DNA of 64,000 nt from Flavobacteriaceae bacterium PS02334 (GCA_029959295.1 JASCOH010000003.1:186001-250000), one strand, 5' to 3'; shown: positions 16,364 through 26,271, numbered from the stretch's first letter. A program made the numbers and translations. Notes: generated from the letters alone by a model not told the origin.

Positions 16364-16849
16364 TTATTTTAATGCTTCCATAATTGCTTCCCATTCCTCT
16401 AATTTTTGCAGAAAACTCTTGGAAGCGTTTGCTCCGCTTGGCGATGGAAGAATTGTATATTTTAAATCTGATTTTCTTCCAACATATTTATCGTAGTAAT
16501 TTGACGCATTTTTACTGGAGAAAAAGACGTGTTTTATATTTGGATATTTTTTATAGAAAGTTTTAAAATCATTAGGAACTTCATTTTTTATATTGCTGTC
16601 GAGGCTTCCAGTTCTTTCGCATAATTCTAAGACGTCCCAAAGAGCGATGTCATTTTCTAGTAACAACTGCTTTTTTTCAGCGAAAGTTTCTGGTAAAGGC
16701 TGGTCGAATAATGTGAAGAGTAATTTCCAGAAACTGTTTCCTTTGTTTCCATAATATTCTTGCAATTCCAAGGATTTTTCGCCTGGCATTGTCCCGAGGA
16801 TTAAGATTTTTGAATTTTCATTTACAAATGGTGGAAAAGCTTTTTTCAT
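16364..16849 (-). CDS. DNA-deoxyinosine/uracil glycosylase (UDG superfamily)
   Basis: The 161 residues have the UDG-superfamily motif 1 as LGTMPGEKSLELQEYYGNKGNSFW in sense (GTMPG at 19-23), and motif 2 as LPSPSGANA (134-142). This combination is typical of the hypoxanthine-DNA glycosylase (family 6 / MUG-like) branch, which removes deaminated bases as the first step of base excision repair. An Asn in motif 1 follows the family (KGNSFW). The next frame ends 29 bases before it on the same strand. The precise base preference (hypoxanthine or uracil) is inference. Confidence 0.82.
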   Translation of the reverse strand: MKKAFPPFVNENSKILILGTMPGEKSLELQEYYGNKGNSFWKLLFTLFDQPLPETFAEKKQLLLENDIALWDVLELCERTGSLDSNIKNEVPNDFKTFYKKYPNIKHVFFSSKNASNYYDKYVGRKSDLKYTILPSPSGANASKSFLQKLEEWEAIMEALK

Positions 16850-16934
16850 ATTTTAAAGATAAATATTCTGTTTTTCTAACACAAAGAAACGCAAAGGTTT
16901 TTCGCAGAGAGATTCACGAAGCCTTACTTTAAGA

Positions 16935-16970
16935 ACAAAAAAAAAGCCTCACAAAAAATTGCGAAGCTTT
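16935..16970 (-). terminator. Terminator of sucD
   Basis: On the minus strand AAGCTTCGCA pairs (with G-U pairs) with TGTGAGGCTT across a T-rich loop, followed by a run of nine T. It lies about 25 bases after the sucD stop. Confidence 0.75.
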
Positions 16971-16993
16971 CTATATTAATTCACAGGAAAAAA

Positions 16994-17866
16994 TTATCCC
17001 ATAATTTCTTTTACTTTTTTACCGATTTCTGCCGGAGAATCAACAACGTGGATTCCACATTCTCTCATGATACGTTTTTTAGCTTCTGCTGTATCGTCAG
17101 CACCACCAACAATTGCACCAGCGTGACCCATTGTTCTTCCTTTTGGAGCAGTTTCACCAGCAATAAATCCAACAACTGGCTTTCTGTTTCCGTCTTCTTT
17201 AACCCATTTTGCAGCGTCAGCTTCCAATTGTCCACCGATTTCACCAATCATGATGATACATTCTGTTTCCGGGTCGTTCATTAACAATTCAACAGCTTCT
17301 TTTGTAGTTGTTCCAATAATTGGATCTCCACCAATTCCGATTGCTGTTGTAATTCCCAAACCTTGTTTTACAACTTGATCCGCAGCTTCGTAAGTTAAAG
17401 TTCCTGATTTTGAAACGATACCAACATTACCTTTTTTGAAAACAAAACCTGGCATGATACCAACTTTAGCTTCACCCGGAGTAATTACACCTGGACAGTT
17501 TGGCCCGATTAAACGGCATTCTTTATTTTGGATATAAGCGTAAGCTTTGATCATATCTGCCACCGGAATTCCTTCAGTAATCGTGATGATTACTTTAATT
17601 CCAGCATCAGCAGCTTCCATAATTGCATCAGCAGCAAAAGCTGGCGGTACAAAAATGATTGTTGTGTCAGCACCAGCTTGGTCAACAGCATCTTTAACTG
17701 TGTTGAAAACCGGACGGTCTAAATGCGTAGTTCCACCTTTTCCTGGAGTTACTCCACCAACAACGTTTGTACCATATTCAATCATTTGAGAAGCGTGAAA
17801 AGTTCCTTCGCTTCCTGTAAAACCTTGAACAATTATTTTAGAATCTTTATTGACTAAAACGCTCAT
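16994..17866 (-). CDS. sucD: Succinyl-CoA synthetase alpha subunit
   Basis: The alpha subunit (290 residues) binds CoA and carries the phosphohistidine that relays phosphate between succinyl phosphate and ADP/GDP in the TCA cycle. The CoA-binding Rossmann portion begins [17 protein letters not shown] (9-25). [20 protein letters not shown] is the ligase signature, and the active-site His is H248 in [10 protein letters not shown]. The beta subunit sucC is not in the window. A -7 element lies at 17904-17911, so the gene is probably transcribed alone and ends at the terminator 16935-16970. Confidence 0.97.
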   Translation of the reverse strand: MSVLVNKDSKIIVQGFTGSEGTFHASQMIEYGTNVVGGVTPGKGGTTHLDRPVFNTVKDAVDQAGADTTIIFVPPAFAADAIMEAADAGIKVIITITEGIPVADMIKAYAYIQNKECRLIGPNCPGVITPGEAKVGIMPGFVFKKGNVGIVSKSGTLTYEAADQVVKQGLGITTAIGIGGDPIIGTTTKEAVELLMNDPETECIIMIGEIGGQLEADAAKWVKEDGNRKPVVGFIAGETAPKGRTMGHAGAIVGGADDTAEAKKRIMRECGIHVVDSPAEIGKKVKEIMG

Positions 17867-17903
17867 AATATATTTTTTAAATTTATTTTTTGAAATAGTG
17901 ATG

Positions 17904-17911
17904 CAAAAGTA
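17904..17911 (-). promoter_or_regulatory. -7 promoter element of sucD
   Basis: The minus strand reads TACTTTTG (TAnnTTTG), 38 bases before the sucD ATG, in the gap after the membrane protein gene. Confidence 0.5.
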
Positions 17912-17988
17912 AGGTTTTAAGGATAATATTTAAAGCCTTTTTATGAAAAATATAGGTCTGAAAACAAATTACTTTTCACATTCTTAAT

Positions 17989-19143
17989 TTATTGATATTG
18001 CTTCTTGTCTTCTGGACCATACGGATATTGATAAATATAGAAAGTTGCTTTAATATCTGGATTTCTAGCCTTAAATTTTTTAATTATTCCGAACAAAAAT
18101 CGCTCTTCAGGATAGGTAATGATGTTCATTTCTTGCAAAGACCAATTATTTACTTTTATGGCTTTCTGCTGTTTGCAATATTTGCTATGTTCGGAGAAAA
18201 AAGGATTGTATTCTATAGCTTTTTCTTCATTTTCAATACAAATTTCCAGCTTTTTCAACGTTCCAGAATAAAGATTAAACGACAGAAAATTGTCGTACCA
18301 GCCAATCATGCAGAAAAAAGGAAGGATTCCCAGATAGACAAAATGAATTTTATTGTATCCTTTTAATAAATCTGGGAAAGAAATATCATTGCCGTTTTCC
18401 TTATAAAAAAGAATAAACAGGAACAAAATCATGATAATATTCCAGGGCCAAACGATTGAATTATAGTTTAATCCGGTTGGAGAGATTAACAATAGGATGA
18501 AAATATGCATTCCGATAAGCAACAAGGCAAATAGTTTTCTTCGCTTAAAAAACAAAAGTCCGATTGCCGAAATAAATTCAATCAATCCCAAAGACAATCC
18601 GCTGTAATGAATAAAAAGATTGTTAATTGCATGATGTTCGAGTCCAAAGAAACGGTGCAAAATCATGTTTTCCCAAACGCTGTATAAAAAAGCGCCCGTA
18701 AGTTTGTGAAGCCCGCTGTGAAGATAGATTACAGCAATCAAAAAGGAAAAATAATTGATGAATTGTTTGTAATTATTACGATAGCAAAAGAAAAATACCA
18801 ATGTAATAAAATATTGATATTCATAAGGTTGCCATCTATTTTGATCTAAAAGGCAAGAACAAAATTCAACAATTAAAATAAATAAGACCACATGTTTATT
18901 AGGCCTAAAAATGATGAATGCCAATCCGACAATCGCTATCCAAAATAATCCCAAATGAATAAAATTCGGAATATTATCTAAAAATTTAAAAGGAGGCACC
19001 AACGGATATAACCGATCTGAATTCCAAAGATTATAGCTGAAGAATTTTGTGAATATCCAAAAAAGGCAGGTAATCTGAACAATTAACTGCCTTTTATCTT
19101 GAAAAATATTTTTTGTATCAAACTTAAATGCACCAAATTTCAT
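17989..19143 (-). CDS. Polytopic membrane protein, HTTM/DoxX-like
   Basis: This 384-residue protein has about ten hydrophobic segments in the first 270 residues and a soluble C-terminal tail of about 100. Aromatic and His residues cluster in LHSGLHKLTGAF...W (about 161-176). Together with the general layout this resembles HTTM (vitamin-K-carboxylase-like) or DoxX-type membrane proteins common in Flavobacteriia. The match is by pattern only. It starts 3 bases after the NTF2-like gene ends, so it is translated from the same message as that gene and the second LpxD-like gene. Confidence 0.6.
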   Translation of the reverse strand: MKFGAFKFDTKNIFQDKRQLIVQITCLFWIFTKFFSYNLWNSDRLYPLVPPFKFLDNIPNFIHLGLFWIAIVGLAFIIFRPNKHVVLFILIVEFCSCLLDQNRWQPYEYQYFITLVFFFCYRNNYKQFINYFSFLIAVIYLHSGLHKLTGAFLYSVWENMILHRFFGLEHHAINNLFIHYSGLSLGLIEFISAIGLLFFKRRKLFALLLIGMHIFILLLISPTGLNYNSIVWPWNIIMILFLFILFYKENGNDISFPDLLKGYNKIHFVYLGILPFFCMIGWYDNFLSFNLYSGTLKKLEICIENEEKAIEYNPFFSEHSKYCKQQKAIKVNNWSLQEMNIITYPEERFLFGIIKKFKARNPDIKATFYIYQYPYGPEDKKQYQ

Positions 19144-19146
19144 AAA

Positions 19147-19509
19147 TTAAGAAAGCTGGCTCATTTGAAATCCTCTGAATAGTTTATCGTCCTTGATCTC
19201 CCAAATCACCATAAAATGAGCCAAAAGCATTTCTTCTCTTGGATTTTCAAATGTTTTTACATAATGAGAATAGCGAACAGAAACTTGATTGTCTTCTTCT
19301 AAAATGTGGCTGATTCTGATTTTTGATCGCACATAAGCAATGCCCAATTCAGCCGACAAAGCTAAAATTTCAGCACGATTCATCTGAAGAAAGCCTTTAG
19401 TGCTATTCCAATCCAAAACTACTTCTGGATGTAAAAAAGCTTCTAGCGCATTCTGGTCGAGAAGCACATCTGATTTATAAAAATTCTGGACAATTTCTTT
19501 TGCAGTCAT
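19147..19509 (-). CDS. NTF2-like (SnoaL-type) small protein
   Basis: The 120 residues have the alpha-then-beta pattern of the NTF2 fold: two helices (MTAKEIVQNFYKSD and QNALEAFLHPEVVLDWN) followed by curved-sheet strands RISHILEEDNQVSVRYSHYVKTF and FMVIWEIKDDKLFRGFQMSQ. It has no signal peptide. Such proteins bind or convert small hydrophobic ligands, and nothing here fixes a substrate. Its start is one base from the stop of the LpxD-like gene, indicating translational coupling. Confidence 0.7.
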   Translation of the reverse strand: MTAKEIVQNFYKSDVLLDQNALEAFLHPEVVLDWNSTKGFLQMNRAEILALSAELGIAYVRSKIRISHILEEDNQVSVRYSHYVKTFENPREEMLLAHFMVIWEIKDDKLFRGFQMSQLS

Positions 19510-19510
19510 C

Positions 19511-20440
19511 TTATTTCAGTTTGTTTAGAATATCTGGAATCCTTTTAATATTGGCCAATTGCTTTAATTTTTCACGAGATTCTTCAATTGGAGTCCCAAA
19601 GTAAGTCTTCCCTCCTTCAATTGATTTTGTAATTCCCGTTTGTCCTAAAACAACTGCTTTTTCACCAATTGTAATCCCGCTTGTGGTTCCTACTTGTCCC
19701 CAAAGCGTCACTTCATCTTCAATAATTACACAACCCGCGATTCCGGTTTGTGCAGCAATTAAGCATTTTTTTCCGATTACGGTATCGTGTCCAACATGAA
19801 CTTGGTTGTCAATTTTTGTTCCTTCTCCAATCGTTGTATCGCCAGTAACGCCTTTATCAATGGTGCAGAGCGCTCCAATTCCAACATTATTTTCGATTAC
19901 AACTCTTCCACCAGAAATTAATTGATCGAAACCCGATTCTCTTTTTTTATAGTAAAAAGCGTCGGCTCCTAAAATAGTTCCGGCATGAATAATCACATTA
20001 TCGCCAATAACTGTATTGTCATAAATAGAAACATTGGAGTGAATAATGCAATTTTTGCCAATTTTCACATTGTTTCCAACAAAACAATTAGGCTGGATAA
20101 AAGTATCTTCTCCAATTTCAGCACTCAAAGAAATCGAAACATTCGTGCCTTGAAATGGCCTGAAATGTCTCGTCAATTTATTAAAATCCCGGAAAGGATC
20201 ATCAGAAATCAAAAGCGCTTTTCCGTCAGGGCAATCTACATTTTTATTGATCAAAATAATGGTCGCAGCAGAATTTAAAGCTTTGTCATAATATTTTGGA
20301 TGGTCAACAAAAACAATATCTCCATGCTCCACGACATGAATTTCGTTCATGCCAAAAACTTGGAAATTTGCATCGCCAACAAACTCGCAATCGATTAAGT
20401 CAGCAATTTCTTTGAGCGTATGTATTTTTGGGAACTTCAT
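19511..20440 (-). CDS. Second LpxD-like UDP-3-O-acylglucosamine N-acyltransferase
   Basis: This is a 309-residue left-handed beta-helix protein with an LpxD-type N-terminal domain (about 1-100) and hexapeptide repeats (about 103-290). It keeps [10 protein letters not shown] (210-219), in which H218 aligns with the catalytic His of LpxD, and [13 protein letters not shown] matches the family's [12 protein letters not shown]. It is shorter than the canonical LpxD at 23380 (347 aa) and differs in the substrate-facing GADAFYY segment (159-164; GSDGFGF in LpxD). A paralogue with altered acyl or sugar specificity is likely. It lies after efp and is coupled to the NTF2-like gene. Confidence 0.8.
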   Translation of the reverse strand: MKFPKIHTLKEIADLIDCEFVGDANFQVFGMNEIHVVEHGDIVFVDHPKYYDKALNSAATIILINKNVDCPDGKALLISDDPFRDFNKLTRHFRPFQGTNVSISLSAEIGEDTFIQPNCFVGNNVKIGKNCIIHSNVSIYDNTVIGDNVIIHAGTILGADAFYYKKRESGFDQLISGGRVVIENNVGIGALCTIDKGVTGDTTIGEGTKIDNQVHVGHDTVIGKKCLIAAQTGIAGCVIIEDEVTLWGQVGTTSGITIGEKAVVLGQTGITKSIEGGKTYFGTPIEESREKLKQLANIKRIPDILNKLK

Positions 20441-20461
20441 ATAATTAATTAGAAAATGTGA

Positions 20462-20523
20462 AAATTAGATAATTAGATAACGCACAAGATAGTGAACTTT
20501 CTAATTATCTAATTATCTAATTT
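20462..20523. repeat. AT-only 19-bp perfect inverted repeat downstream of efp
   Basis: The left arm spans 20462-20480 and the right arm 20505-20523, around a 24-base loop. Each arm is built from two units of TTAGATAA/TTATCTAA. The stem contains only two G-C pairs, so it is unlike the other terminators in the window. Confidence 0.7.
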
Positions 20524-20536
20524 ATGAATTGTCTAA

Positions 20537-21103
20537 TTACTCCTTAACACGCTCCATGTAAGAACCTGAAGCAGTATCGATTTTAATTTTATCACCTTCG
20601 TTGATGAACAAAGGCACGTTTACTGTTGCTCCTGTTTCGACAGTTGCTGGTTTTGTAGCGTTAGTTGAAGTATTCCCTTTAACTCCTGGTTCAGAATAAG
20701 TTACTTCTAAAATTACAGAAGCTGGCATGTCCACAGATAACGGCGCATCTGTTTCTGCATTGATAATCACTTTAACCGTTGTTCCTTCTTTCAATAAGTC
20801 TGGAGCATCAAGGATTGCTTTGTTCAGTTGGATTTGCTCGTAAGATTCTGTATGCATGAAGTTATACAAATCACCTTCCGCATATAAGTACTGAAACTCA
20901 TGCGTTTCAACACGAACTTCATCAATTTTGTGTCCAGCAGAAAAAGTATTGTCTAAAACTTTTCCGTTTGTCAAGCTTTTTAATTTTGTTCTTACGAAAG
21001 CTGGACCTTTTCCTGGTTTCACGTGTAAGAATTCGATAATTTTATAAATATCGTGATTGAATTTGATACATAATCCGTTTCTAATATCTGAAGTACTTGC
21101 CAT
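20537..21103 (-). CDS. efp: Translation elongation factor P
   Basis: EF-P (188 residues) enters the ribosomal E site to rescue polyproline-stalled ribosomes. The KOW-like domain I holds VKPGKGPAFVRTKLKSL, with K32 at the tip of the loop where many bacteria modify the lysine. The OB domains II and III follow (FMHTESYEQIQL; the terminal IKIDTASGSYMERVKE is diagnostic). No modification enzyme (epmA/earP-like) is visible in the window. It lies directly after lpxA on the same strand, an order that ties lipid A genes to translation in many Bacteroidota. Confidence 0.97.
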   Translation of the reverse strand: MASTSDIRNGLCIKFNHDIYKIIEFLHVKPGKGPAFVRTKLKSLTNGKVLDNTFSAGHKIDEVRVETHEFQYLYAEGDLYNFMHTESYEQIQLNKAILDAPDLLKEGTTVKVIINAETDAPLSVDMPASVILEVTYSEPGVKGNTSTNATKPATVETGATVNVPLFINEGDKIKIDTASGSYMERVKE

Positions 21104-21202
21104 TTTATTTTTTGTTTATTCGTTGAAATTGTTCAACTATTTGTTTGTTAATTGTTTAAATCTTATCGAGCATTCTAGAAGCTTTTGCCTAATTATTTTT
21201 GA

Positions 21203-21988
21203 CTAGTAAATTCCAGTATACCCTTTCATTACGCCTCGCGATGAATTTCTGATAAATTGAATGATTTCATCTCTTTCTGGAGTTGCTTCCATTTCTGCTT
21301 CGATGATTCCCAAAGCTTGAGTCGTATTGTAATTTTTCTGGTATAAGATTCTGTAAATTTCTTGAATCTCACGGATTTTCTCTGTCGTAAATCCTCTTCT
21401 TCTCAATCCTACAGAATTAATTCCTACGTAAGATAAAGGTTCTTTTGCCGCTTTTGTAAAAGGAGGCACATCTTTTCTCAACAAAGAGCCGCCAGAAATC
21501 ATGGCGTGGTCTCCAACGCTGATAAATTGGTGGACTGCAGAAAGACCTCCAATAATCGCGTAATTTCCAATAGTAACGTGCCCTCCTAAAAGTACGCCGT
21601 TGACGATGATTGCGTTATTGCCGACGTGGCAATCGTGCGCAATGTGAGCTGTTGCCATAATCAGACAATTGCTGCCGATCACAGTCTGGCCTGAAGCCAC
21701 TGTTCCTCTATTCACGGTTACGCACTCTCTGATCGTTGTATTGTCGCCAATAATTGCCAAAGAATCTTCTCCACCAAATTTCAAATCCTGTGGCACTGCA
21801 GAAATTACAGCTCCAGGAAATATATTGCAGTTTTTCCCGATTCTCGCTCCCTCCATAATCGTCACGTTGGATCCGATCCAAGTTCCGTCGCCAATCACAA
21901 CGTTATTGTGAATGGTCGTGAACGGTTCGATTACAACATTTTTAGCGATTTTTGCACCTGGATGAACGTATGCTAACGGTTGATTCAT
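21203..21988 (-). CDS. lpxA: UDP-N-acetylglucosamine acyltransferase LpxA
   Basis: LpxA adds the 3-hydroxyacyl chain from acyl-ACP to UDP-GlcNAc, the first step of lipid A synthesis. The 261 residues form a hexapeptide-repeat beta-helix (about 10-190) and a C-terminal helical domain (IREIQEIYRILYQKNYN). The catalytic His is H118 in AHIAHDCHVG, the position of E. coli H125. The start is 10 bases after the lpxC/fabZ stop, within a clear operon lpxD-lpxC/fabZ-lpxA-efp. Confidence 0.97.
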   Translation of the reverse strand: MNQPLAYVHPGAKIAKNVVIEPFTTIHNNVVIGDGTWIGSNVTIMEGARIGKNCNIFPGAVISAVPQDLKFGGEDSLAIIGDNTTIRECVTVNRGTVASGQTVIGSNCLIMATAHIAHDCHVGNNAIIVNGVLLGGHVTIGNYAIIGGLSAVHQFISVGDHAMISGGSLLRKDVPPFTKAAKEPLSYVGINSVGLRRRGFTTEKIREIQEIYRILYQKNYNTTQALGIIEAEMEATPERDEIIQFIRNSSRGVMKGYTGIY

Positions 21989-21998
21989 AAATTTCTTT

Positions 21999-23387
21999 TT
22001 AGTTAATTTTAGCGATTTGCGCCATTAATTCTGCTTCAGCCACTAATTTTCCGTTAGCATAAGCATTCGCTTGCATGTGACAGATTCCTCTTCTGATCGG
22101 AGAAATCAGGTTGCATTTAAAAGTCAACGTGTCGCCAGGCAAAACTTTATGCTTGAACTTCACATTGTCGATTTTCATAAAATAAGTAAGGTAATTTTCA
22201 GGATCAGGAACAGAGCTCAAAATAAGAATTCCGCCCGATTGTGCCATTGCTTCCACAATGATAACTCCAGGCATTACAGGCGCTCCAGGAAAATGTCCTA
22301 CGAAGAAACTTTCGTTCATCGTCACGTTTTTCATTCCCACAACATGCGTATCTGACATTTCAATAATTCTGTCGATAAACAAAAATGGCGGCCTGTGAGG
22401 CAAAATGCTCATGATCTTGTGAATATCCATCAGAGGTTCTTGATTCAAATCATAAACCGGAACCTGATTTCGCTGCTCAATCTTGATGATCTTAGACAAT
22501 TTCTTTGCAAATTGCGTATTTACGAAATGTCCAGGTTTGTTTGCGATTACTTTTCCTTTGATTCTTGTTCCGATCAAGGCCAAATCTCCAACAACGTCAA
22601 GCAATTTGTGGCGTGCTGCTTCATTTGGGTAATGCAAAGTCAGGTTGTCCAAAATTCCGTTTGGCTTCACTGATATTTTTTCTTTTCCAAAAGCCACTTT
22701 CAGGTTTTCCATCGTGCTTTCAGAAATTTCTTTGTCAACATAAACGATGGCATTATTCAAATCACCACCTTTAATCAGTCCGTTTTCTAATAAAGTTTCT
22801 AGTTCATGTAAAAAACTGAATGTTCTTGCATCAGCAATTTCTGACTTGAAATCAGAAATGCTTTTCATAGTAGCATTTTGGGTTCCGAGAACTTTTGTGC
22901 CAAAATCAACCATCGCAGTCACTTGATAATCATCCGCAGGCATTACTAGAATTTCACTTCCTGTAGCTTCGTCAGTATAAGAAATCACTTCTTTAACTAC
23001 ATAAACATTGCGTTCTGCTTCTTGGTCAACGATTCCTGCTTTTTCAATTGCTTCCACAAAAAACTTTGAAGAACCGTCCATAATCGGCGGTTCAGAAGCA
23101 TCTAATTCGATGATTACGTTATCCACATCACAACCAATGAAAGCTGCCAAAACGTGTTCAGATGTCTGGATTTTTACTCCTTTTTTCTCTAAATTAGTGC
23201 CTCGCTGTGTATTTACAACATAATTTGCATCGGCTTCAATAATTGGATGACCTTCTAAATCCACTCTTACAAAGGTAAAACCATTGTTTACCGGAGCAGG
23301 CTTGAACGTCATTTTTACTTCCTTTCCAGTATGAAGTCCGACCCCTGTCAAGGAAACTTCGTTCTGGATAGTTTTTTGCTTAACCAT
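21999..23387 (-). CDS. lpxC: Bifunctional LpxC deacetylase / FabZ dehydratase
   Basis: Two enzymes are fused in 462 residues. Residues 1-305 are LpxC, the zinc deacetylase of UDP-3-O-acyl-GlcNAc, with zinc ligands H78 (TSEHVLAA), H260 and D264 ([12 protein letters not shown]), and the base H287 (NKPGHFVN). Residues about 318-462 are FabZ, 3-hydroxyacyl-ACP dehydratase, with [10 protein letters not shown] at 331-340, H365 (VGHFPG) and E379 (IVEAMAQ). This fusion is characteristic of Bacteroidota and links lipid A commitment to fatty acid elongation. The start overlaps the end of lpxD by 8 bases. Confidence 0.97.
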   Translation of the reverse strand: MVKQKTIQNEVSLTGVGLHTGKEVKMTFKPAPVNNGFTFVRVDLEGHPIIEADANYVVNTQRGTNLEKKGVKIQTSEHVLAAFIGCDVDNVIIELDASEPPIMDGSSKFFVEAIEKAGIVDQEAERNVYVVKEVISYTDEATGSEILVMPADDYQVTAMVDFGTKVLGTQNATMKSISDFKSEIADARTFSFLHELETLLENGLIKGGDLNNAIVYVDKEISESTMENLKVAFGKEKISVKPNGILDNLTLHYPNEAARHKLLDVVGDLALIGTRIKGKVIANKPGHFVNTQFAKKLSKIIKIEQRNQVPVYDLNQEPLMDIHKIMSILPHRPPFLFIDRIIEMSDTHVVGMKNVTMNESFFVGHFPGAPVMPGVIIVEAMAQSGGILILSSVPDPENYLTYFMKIDNVKFKHKVLPGDTLTFKCNLISPIRRGICHMQANAYANGKLVAEAELMAQIAKIN

Positions 23388-24423
23388 TGTTTATGCTATT
23401 TTCGTTTGTTACTTGTTTTTTAAGCGCATCTAAATCAGATACAATTTTTGGGAGATTTTTGAAATGTACATATGATTTATTAAAATCAGTATATCCAAGA
23501 CTTGGCGTTCCTTGAACTGTATCTCCGTCTTTTAAACTTTTTGCAATTCCAGACTGCGCTTGGATTCTTACATTGTTACCAATTTTAAGATGTCCTGCAA
23601 TTCCGACTTGTCCTCCGATTATACATCCTGAACCAATTTTTGTAGAACCAGCGATTCCAGTTTGTGCTGCAATAACTGTATTTTCTCCAATTTCTACATT
23701 GTGTGCAATCTGAATTTGGTTGTCAAGCTTCACTCCTTTTTTGATTACTGTTGAACCTAAAGTGGCGCGGTCAATCGTTGTGCAAGAACCTATATCTACG
23801 TTATCTTCAATAATTACATTTCCGATTTGCGGCACTTTGCTGTAAATTCCTTCCTCATTTGGCACAAATCCAAAACCATCTGAACCAATAATTGACCCAG
23901 AATGAACTACGCAATTTTTGCCAATCACTGTTTCTGAATAAATTCGTGCTCCTGCAAAAATGATTGTATTGTCTCCGATGATGACATTGTCACCTACAAA
24001 ACTATTTGGATAAATCTTCACGTTTTCGCCAATTGTGACGTTTTTTCCAAGGTAACAGAAGCTTCCCAAATAAAGGTTTTCTCCATAAGTCACTCCTTCA
24101 GAAATAACCGACGGCTGTTCGATTCCAGACTTCATCAGTTTGACCTGATTGTAATATTCCAGTAATTTTGAAAATGATTTGTAGGCGTCTTCCACTTTGA
24201 TAAGCGTAGTCGTTATTGGCGATTCAGGTGTAAACGTAGCGTTTACAATCGTAATCGTTGCTTGAGTCGAATAAATGTAATTTAGGTATTTTGGATTTGC
24301 CAAAAATGTCAGCGATCCTTCGGAACCTTCTTCGATCTTCGATAATTTAAAAACTTCGGCATTTGGATTCCCAACTACTTCCCCTTCTAAAATACCTGCT
24401 ATTTGTTCTGCTGTGAATTTCAT
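23380..24423 (-). CDS. lpxD: UDP-3-O-(3-hydroxyacyl)glucosamine N-acyltransferase LpxD
   Basis: LpxD adds the second hydroxyacyl chain in lipid A synthesis. Its 347 residues comprise the N-terminal uridine-binding domain (1-100), a hexapeptide helix (about 105-320) and a short C-terminal helix. [14 protein letters not shown] (233-246) places the catalytic H241, and GSDGFGFVP (180-188) and [12 protein letters not shown] (216-227) are family signatures. It is the first lpx gene of the operon, 30 bases after the HD hydrolase gene. A divergent paralogue is encoded at 19511-20440. Confidence 0.96.
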   Translation of the reverse strand: MKFTAEQIAGILEGEVVGNPNAEVFKLSKIEEGSEGSLTFLANPKYLNYIYSTQATITIVNATFTPESPITTTLIKVEDAYKSFSKLLEYYNQVKLMKSGIEQPSVISEGVTYGENLYLGSFCYLGKNVTIGENVKIYPNSFVGDNVIIGDNTIIFAGARIYSETVIGKNCVVHSGSIIGSDGFGFVPNEEGIYSKVPQIGNVIIEDNVDIGSCTTIDRATLGSTVIKKGVKLDNQIQIAHNVEIGENTVIAAQTGIAGSTKIGSGCIIGGQVGIAGHLKIGNNVRIQAQSGIAKSLKDGDTVQGTPSLGYTDFNKSYVHFKNLPKIVSDLDALKKQVTNENSINNG

Positions 24424-24453
24424 CTTGACAAAAATATAAAAATTTGAATTTAT

Positions 24454-25692
24454 TTATGAATTTTCCGCAAGTACTTTTGGAAAACAGATAAAATATTTAG
24501 TTACGGGCTTTGAAAGTGCCTTTAAATTTAATTGATCGGAAGCTTCCACAACGTCTTCAATCGTTTTGTCTTTCTTTAAAATCTTGATGGGTTCGGCATC
24601 TTTATTATAAGCTTGGTTTTTAATTTTTCCTTTAAAAATAAAATAAGCGGCTTCGTCTTTTGAAATTCCGAAGAAATTGGTAAGCTTTGATTTTAAATCT
24701 TCTACGTCTTCCGTTGTATATTTTTCGCTGTTTAATTTGATCTTCAACAAATCTCTATTGATGATCATCTTGCTCAATGTTTTTAATATAAAATCATCAT
24801 TGTTCTGCCAAGATTTTAAAGCTGAAATAATATCTGAATCGTCCAGCTGTGAAAATTTGTCTAAAGTAGCATCGTCGAAGTTTTCAAGTTCTACCTTATT
24901 ATGTAGAAAAAACGACAAAGGTTCACTGCAAGGCAGATTAATTCCTTTTTGAGTCAATTCTTTGGCACGCTTTAAAGTCTTGGTAAGGATTAATTCCGCT
25001 ACCAAACTTGTTTTATGCAAATAAGCCTGCCAATACATCAATCTTCTGGCCATCAAAAATTTCTCTACCGAATAAATTCCTTTTTCTTCAATGACCAATA
25101 AATCATCGACCACATTCATCATCTGGATCAATCGTTCAGAATTTATATTTCCTTCGGCAACACCTGAATAAAAACTGTCTCGTTTTAGATAATCCATGCG
25201 ATCCATATCTAATTGGCTCGAAATCAATTGCAACATGAATTTTCTATGATATTCTCCTTTGAAAACTTTTATTGCTAAAGTCAGTTTTCCGTCGAATTCA
25301 GCGTTTAATTTATCCATAAAAAGCAAGGAAATTGCTTCGTGGTTTACATTTTCCACAATGCTGTGTTCCATCGCGTGCGAAAATGGCCCGTGACCAATGT
25401 CGTGCAAAAGAATTGCAATGTATAAAGCTTTTTCTTCTTCACTAGAAATTTCAGTTCCTTTAAAACGCAATACTTCGATGGCTTTCTGCATGATGTGCAT
25501 GCAACCCAAAGCGTGATGAAACCTGGTATGATGCGCACCAGGATAGACAAGATAAGAAAGTCCCATTTGAGAAATTCGGCGCAATCTTTGAAAGTACGGA
25601 TGCTGAATCAAGTCATACAACAAGGTGTCAGGAATGGTTATAAATCCGTAAATCGGGTCGTTAAATAATTTTAATTTATTGGTATGGCTCAC
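24454..25692 (-). CDS. HD-domain phosphohydrolase (dGTPase/SAMHD1-like)
   Basis: The 412 residues carry an HD domain: HTRFHHALG (55-63), ILLHDIGHGPFSHAMEH (94-110) with the H97-D98 doublet, then a later Asp in LDMDRMDYLKRDSF. This arrangement with RLRRISQMG before it matches the SAMHD1/dGTPase-like branch (COG1078), which hydrolyses dNTPs or related nucleotides. The C-terminal ~150 residues are helical and Lys-rich. Its promoter element is at 25712-25719, and lpxD starts 30 bases downstream, so it may lead the lipid A operon. Confidence 0.85.
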   Translation of the reverse strand: MSHTNKLKLFNDPIYGFITIPDTLLYDLIQHPYFQRLRRISQMGLSYLVYPGAHHTRFHHALGCMHIMQKAIEVLRFKGTEISSEEEKALYIAILLHDIGHGPFSHAMEHSIVENVNHEAISLLFMDKLNAEFDGKLTLAIKVFKGEYHRKFMLQLISSQLDMDRMDYLKRDSFYSGVAEGNINSERLIQMMNVVDDLLVIEEKGIYSVEKFLMARRLMYWQAYLHKTSLVAELILTKTLKRAKELTQKGINLPCSEPLSFFLHNKVELENFDDATLDKFSQLDDSDIISALKSWQNNDDFILKTLSKMIINRDLLKIKLNSEKYTTEDVEDLKSKLTNFFGISKDEAAYFIFKGKIKNQAYNKDAEPIKILKKDKTIEDVVEASDQLNLKALSKPVTKYFICFPKVLAENS

Positions 25693-25711
25693 TATTTCTA
25701 AAATTGGAGTA

Positions 25712-25719
25712 CAAATATA
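25712..25719 (-). promoter_or_regulatory. -7 promoter element of the HD gene / lpx operon
   Basis: The minus strand reads TATATTTG, a perfect TAnnTTTG, 20 bases before the HD gene start. No other such element was seen before lpxA, so it may serve the whole lpx-efp string. Confidence 0.5.
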
Positions 25720-25860
25720 AGGAAGTTAGTCGCTTTTTGTTTAAAAACATTCAATTAACAGTCGTTGTGATTTGCAGTTAAATTCCAGTTAATTGATTTT
25801 ATTAATAGCTAAATATCGTGATTTATGACGTAAATTTAAGTAAACCAAAAATTTAATACT

Positions 25861-26181
25861 ATGAAAAATTTATTTATGGCAATAGCTTTCTTCGGATTTG
25901 CCGGAATTGCTTCTGCCCAAACAGATATAGGCGACGAAATTGAAAACAATCAAGACAAAATTCAACAAGAACCGCCAAGAGATACCCAGCGAAGAGTTGA
26001 AAATGCTTCAAAAGTAGATGCTACAAAAAGACAAAGTGAATCAGAAATTGATGCTGAAAAAGAATCAAAAGATAAAGGGCAATCTAAAAATTACACAAAA
26101 GTAGATCCGAATAAGATTGCACCGCTAAATACTGACACCACACGTGGCGTAAAGCCCGTTAAAAAACCAAGAAATAAATAA
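25861..26181 (+). CDS. Small secreted, charged protein of unknown function
   Basis: The 106 residues begin with a clear signal peptide (MKNLFMAIAFFGFAGIASA, cleavage before Q20). The mature part is almost free of hydrophobic residues and rich in Lys, Asp, Glu and Gln, so it is probably disordered. It is periplasmic or exported. No family is recognised. A strong terminator follows 22 bases after the stop. The neighbouring 26272 gene encodes another disordered hydrophilic protein, so the two may be stress-related, but that is only inference. Confidence 0.65.
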   Translation: MKNLFMAIAFFGFAGIASAQTDIGDEIENNQDKIQQEPPRDTQRRVENASKVDATKRQSESEIDAEKESKDKGQSKNYTKVDPNKIAPLNTDTTRGVKPVKKPRNK

Positions 26182-26203
26182 TTTTTTATTTAGAGTATTG
26201 AAG

Positions 26204-26238
26204 AAAAAGGTTTCCTAGTAGTTCAGGAAACCTTTTTT
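26204..26238 (+). terminator. Terminator after the small secreted protein
   Basis: AAAGGTTTCCT pairs with AGGAAACCTTT over an 8-base loop and is followed by a T tract. Confidence 0.85.
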
Positions 26239-26271
26239 AAATTAAAATCAATCAACCAAAAACCTGCAATT

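Noticed and set aside
17048-17284. Plus-strand frames opposite sucD (also 17528-17789)
   Set aside because: They are antisense shadows of a highly conserved TCA enzyme.
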